Positions 6,252 to 6,705 of a stretch of DNA of 6,705 bases are shown piece after piece (the stretch's first letter is position 1; every line of letters begins with the position of its first letter). The position numbers and the translations under genes are program-made. Below the pieces are notes generated by a model. The model had not been told where the DNA came from. It ran no database searches and saw only the letters and a program-made list of their open reading frames with translations. The DNA comes from an uncultured Prevotella sp. (GTDB lineage: Bacteria > Bacteroidota > Bacteroidia > Bacteroidales > Bacteroidaceae): positions 1-6,705 of the forward strand of contig CAKQFW010000116.1 in NCBI GenBank assembly GCA_934230965.1. The letters are read 5' to 3'.

Positions 6252-6705
6252 ATGATAACAGCCGACCAACTGAAAGATGTAATAGAACGTGCCGAGGCAT
6301 TGCACCACTATCTCAATATTGACCAAAAGAAGGTAGAGTTTGAGGAGGAGCAGCTTCGCACTCAGGCCCCCGACTTCTGGGAAGATGTAGAGCGTGCTCA
6401 GGCTCAGATGAAAAAGGTGAAAGGCATTGAGAAGTGGATCAACGGATATAACGATGTGAAACAGAAAGCCGATGAACTGCAGCTGGCCTTCGACTTCTAT
6501 AAAGACGAACTGGTGACCGAAGAGGAGGTAGATGCCGACTATGCACAGGCCATCAAGGCTATTGAGAACCTGGAACTGATGAACATGCTGCGCCAGAAGG
6601 AAGACCCGATGGACTGCGTGCTGAAGATAAACTCGGGTGCTGGTGGCACTGAGAGTCAAGACTGGGCATCGATGCTCATGCGTATGTATATGCGCTGGGC
6701 CGAGG
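6252..6705 (+). CDS. prfB: Peptide chain release factor 2 (5' part)
   Basis: The first 151 codons of RF2 are visible; the gene runs off the window edge. RF2 recognises UAA and UGA stop codons on the ribosome and triggers release of the finished protein. The N-terminal helical domain contains QAPDFWED (38-45), KGIEKWINGYND (57-68) and the conserved S-G-A-G-G-T-E-S-Q-D-W-A (128-139), whose DW pair is typical of RF2. The stop-codon-reading SPF motif and the catalytic GGQ loop would lie beyond the edge. The ATG at 6252 gives the usual RF2 N-terminus (MITADQLKDVIERAEAL). In many bacteria a UGA near codon 26 forces a +1 frameshift; here the frame is continuous through Y20-L21-N22-I23-D24, so the whole protein reads in one frame. 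No strong promoter is seen in the 117-base gap upstream. Confidence 0.95.
   Translation, partial: MITADQLKDVIERAEALHHYLNIDQKKVEFEEEQLRTQAPDFWEDVERAQAQMKKVKGIEKWINGYNDVKQKADELQLAFDFYKDELVTEEEVDADYAQAIKAIENLELMNMLRQKEDPMDCVLKINSGAGGTESQDWASMLMRMYMRWAE

Noticed and set aside
6204..6659. A 151-codon open frame on the - strand over the prfB start
   Set aside because: The + strand encodes conserved RF2 sequence here; the opposite frame is a shadow.

Overview
The window looks like a chromosomal segment from a Bacteroidales bacterium, most likely Prevotella/Segatella or a close relative. The evidence is a BspA-type leucine-rich-repeat protein with a C-terminal tail typical of that group, promoters of the Bacteroidetes form (TTTG, a spacer of about 19 bases, then TAnnTTTG), weak or absent Shine-Dalgarno sequences, and short tandem repeats between genes of a kind common in these genomes. 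The assignment to Prevotellaceae is an inference from these traits and from protein flavour; no 16S or other marker gene is present apart from the start of prfB.

Layout from left to right. (1) Bases 1-1566, + strand: the 3' part of a BspA-like surface or secreted LRR protein whose N-terminus lies outside the window. (2) Bases 1634-1674: a strong hairpin with A/T tracts on both sides, which probably terminates transcription from both convergent neighbours. (3) Bases 1711-2763, - strand: an M20-family metallohydrolase of the ArgE/DapE type with its metal-site residues intact. (4) Bases 2764-2980: a divergent intergenic region with a promoter-like box on each strand, a perfect 14-bp palindrome at the predicted transcription start, and an 8-bp tandem repeat in the leader of the next gene. 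(5) Bases 2981-4195, + strand: a 12-helix MFS exporter closely resembling SotB. (6) Bases 4196-4325: a spacer with a near-ideal Bacteroidetes promoter. (7) Bases 4326-6134, + strand: an AMP-forming long-chain acyl-CoA synthetase. (8) Bases 6135-6251: six copies of a 7-bp repeat followed by two small hairpins. (9) From base 6252 to the window edge, + strand: the 5' part of prfB (release factor 2), which shows no programmed frameshift site.

The genes do not form one pathway. Each appears to have its own transcription unit: a surface protein, a peptidase-like amidohydrolase, an exporter, a fatty-acid-activating enzyme and a translation factor. I see no phage, insertion sequence, CRISPR array, toxin-antitoxin pair or defence system, and no rRNA or tRNA gene. 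No intergenic stretch reaches 300 bases. The material most worth a second look is in the intergenic regions (the palindrome, the two tandem repeats and the hairpins) and in the frameshift-free prfB. I did not find a clearly new biological system here.
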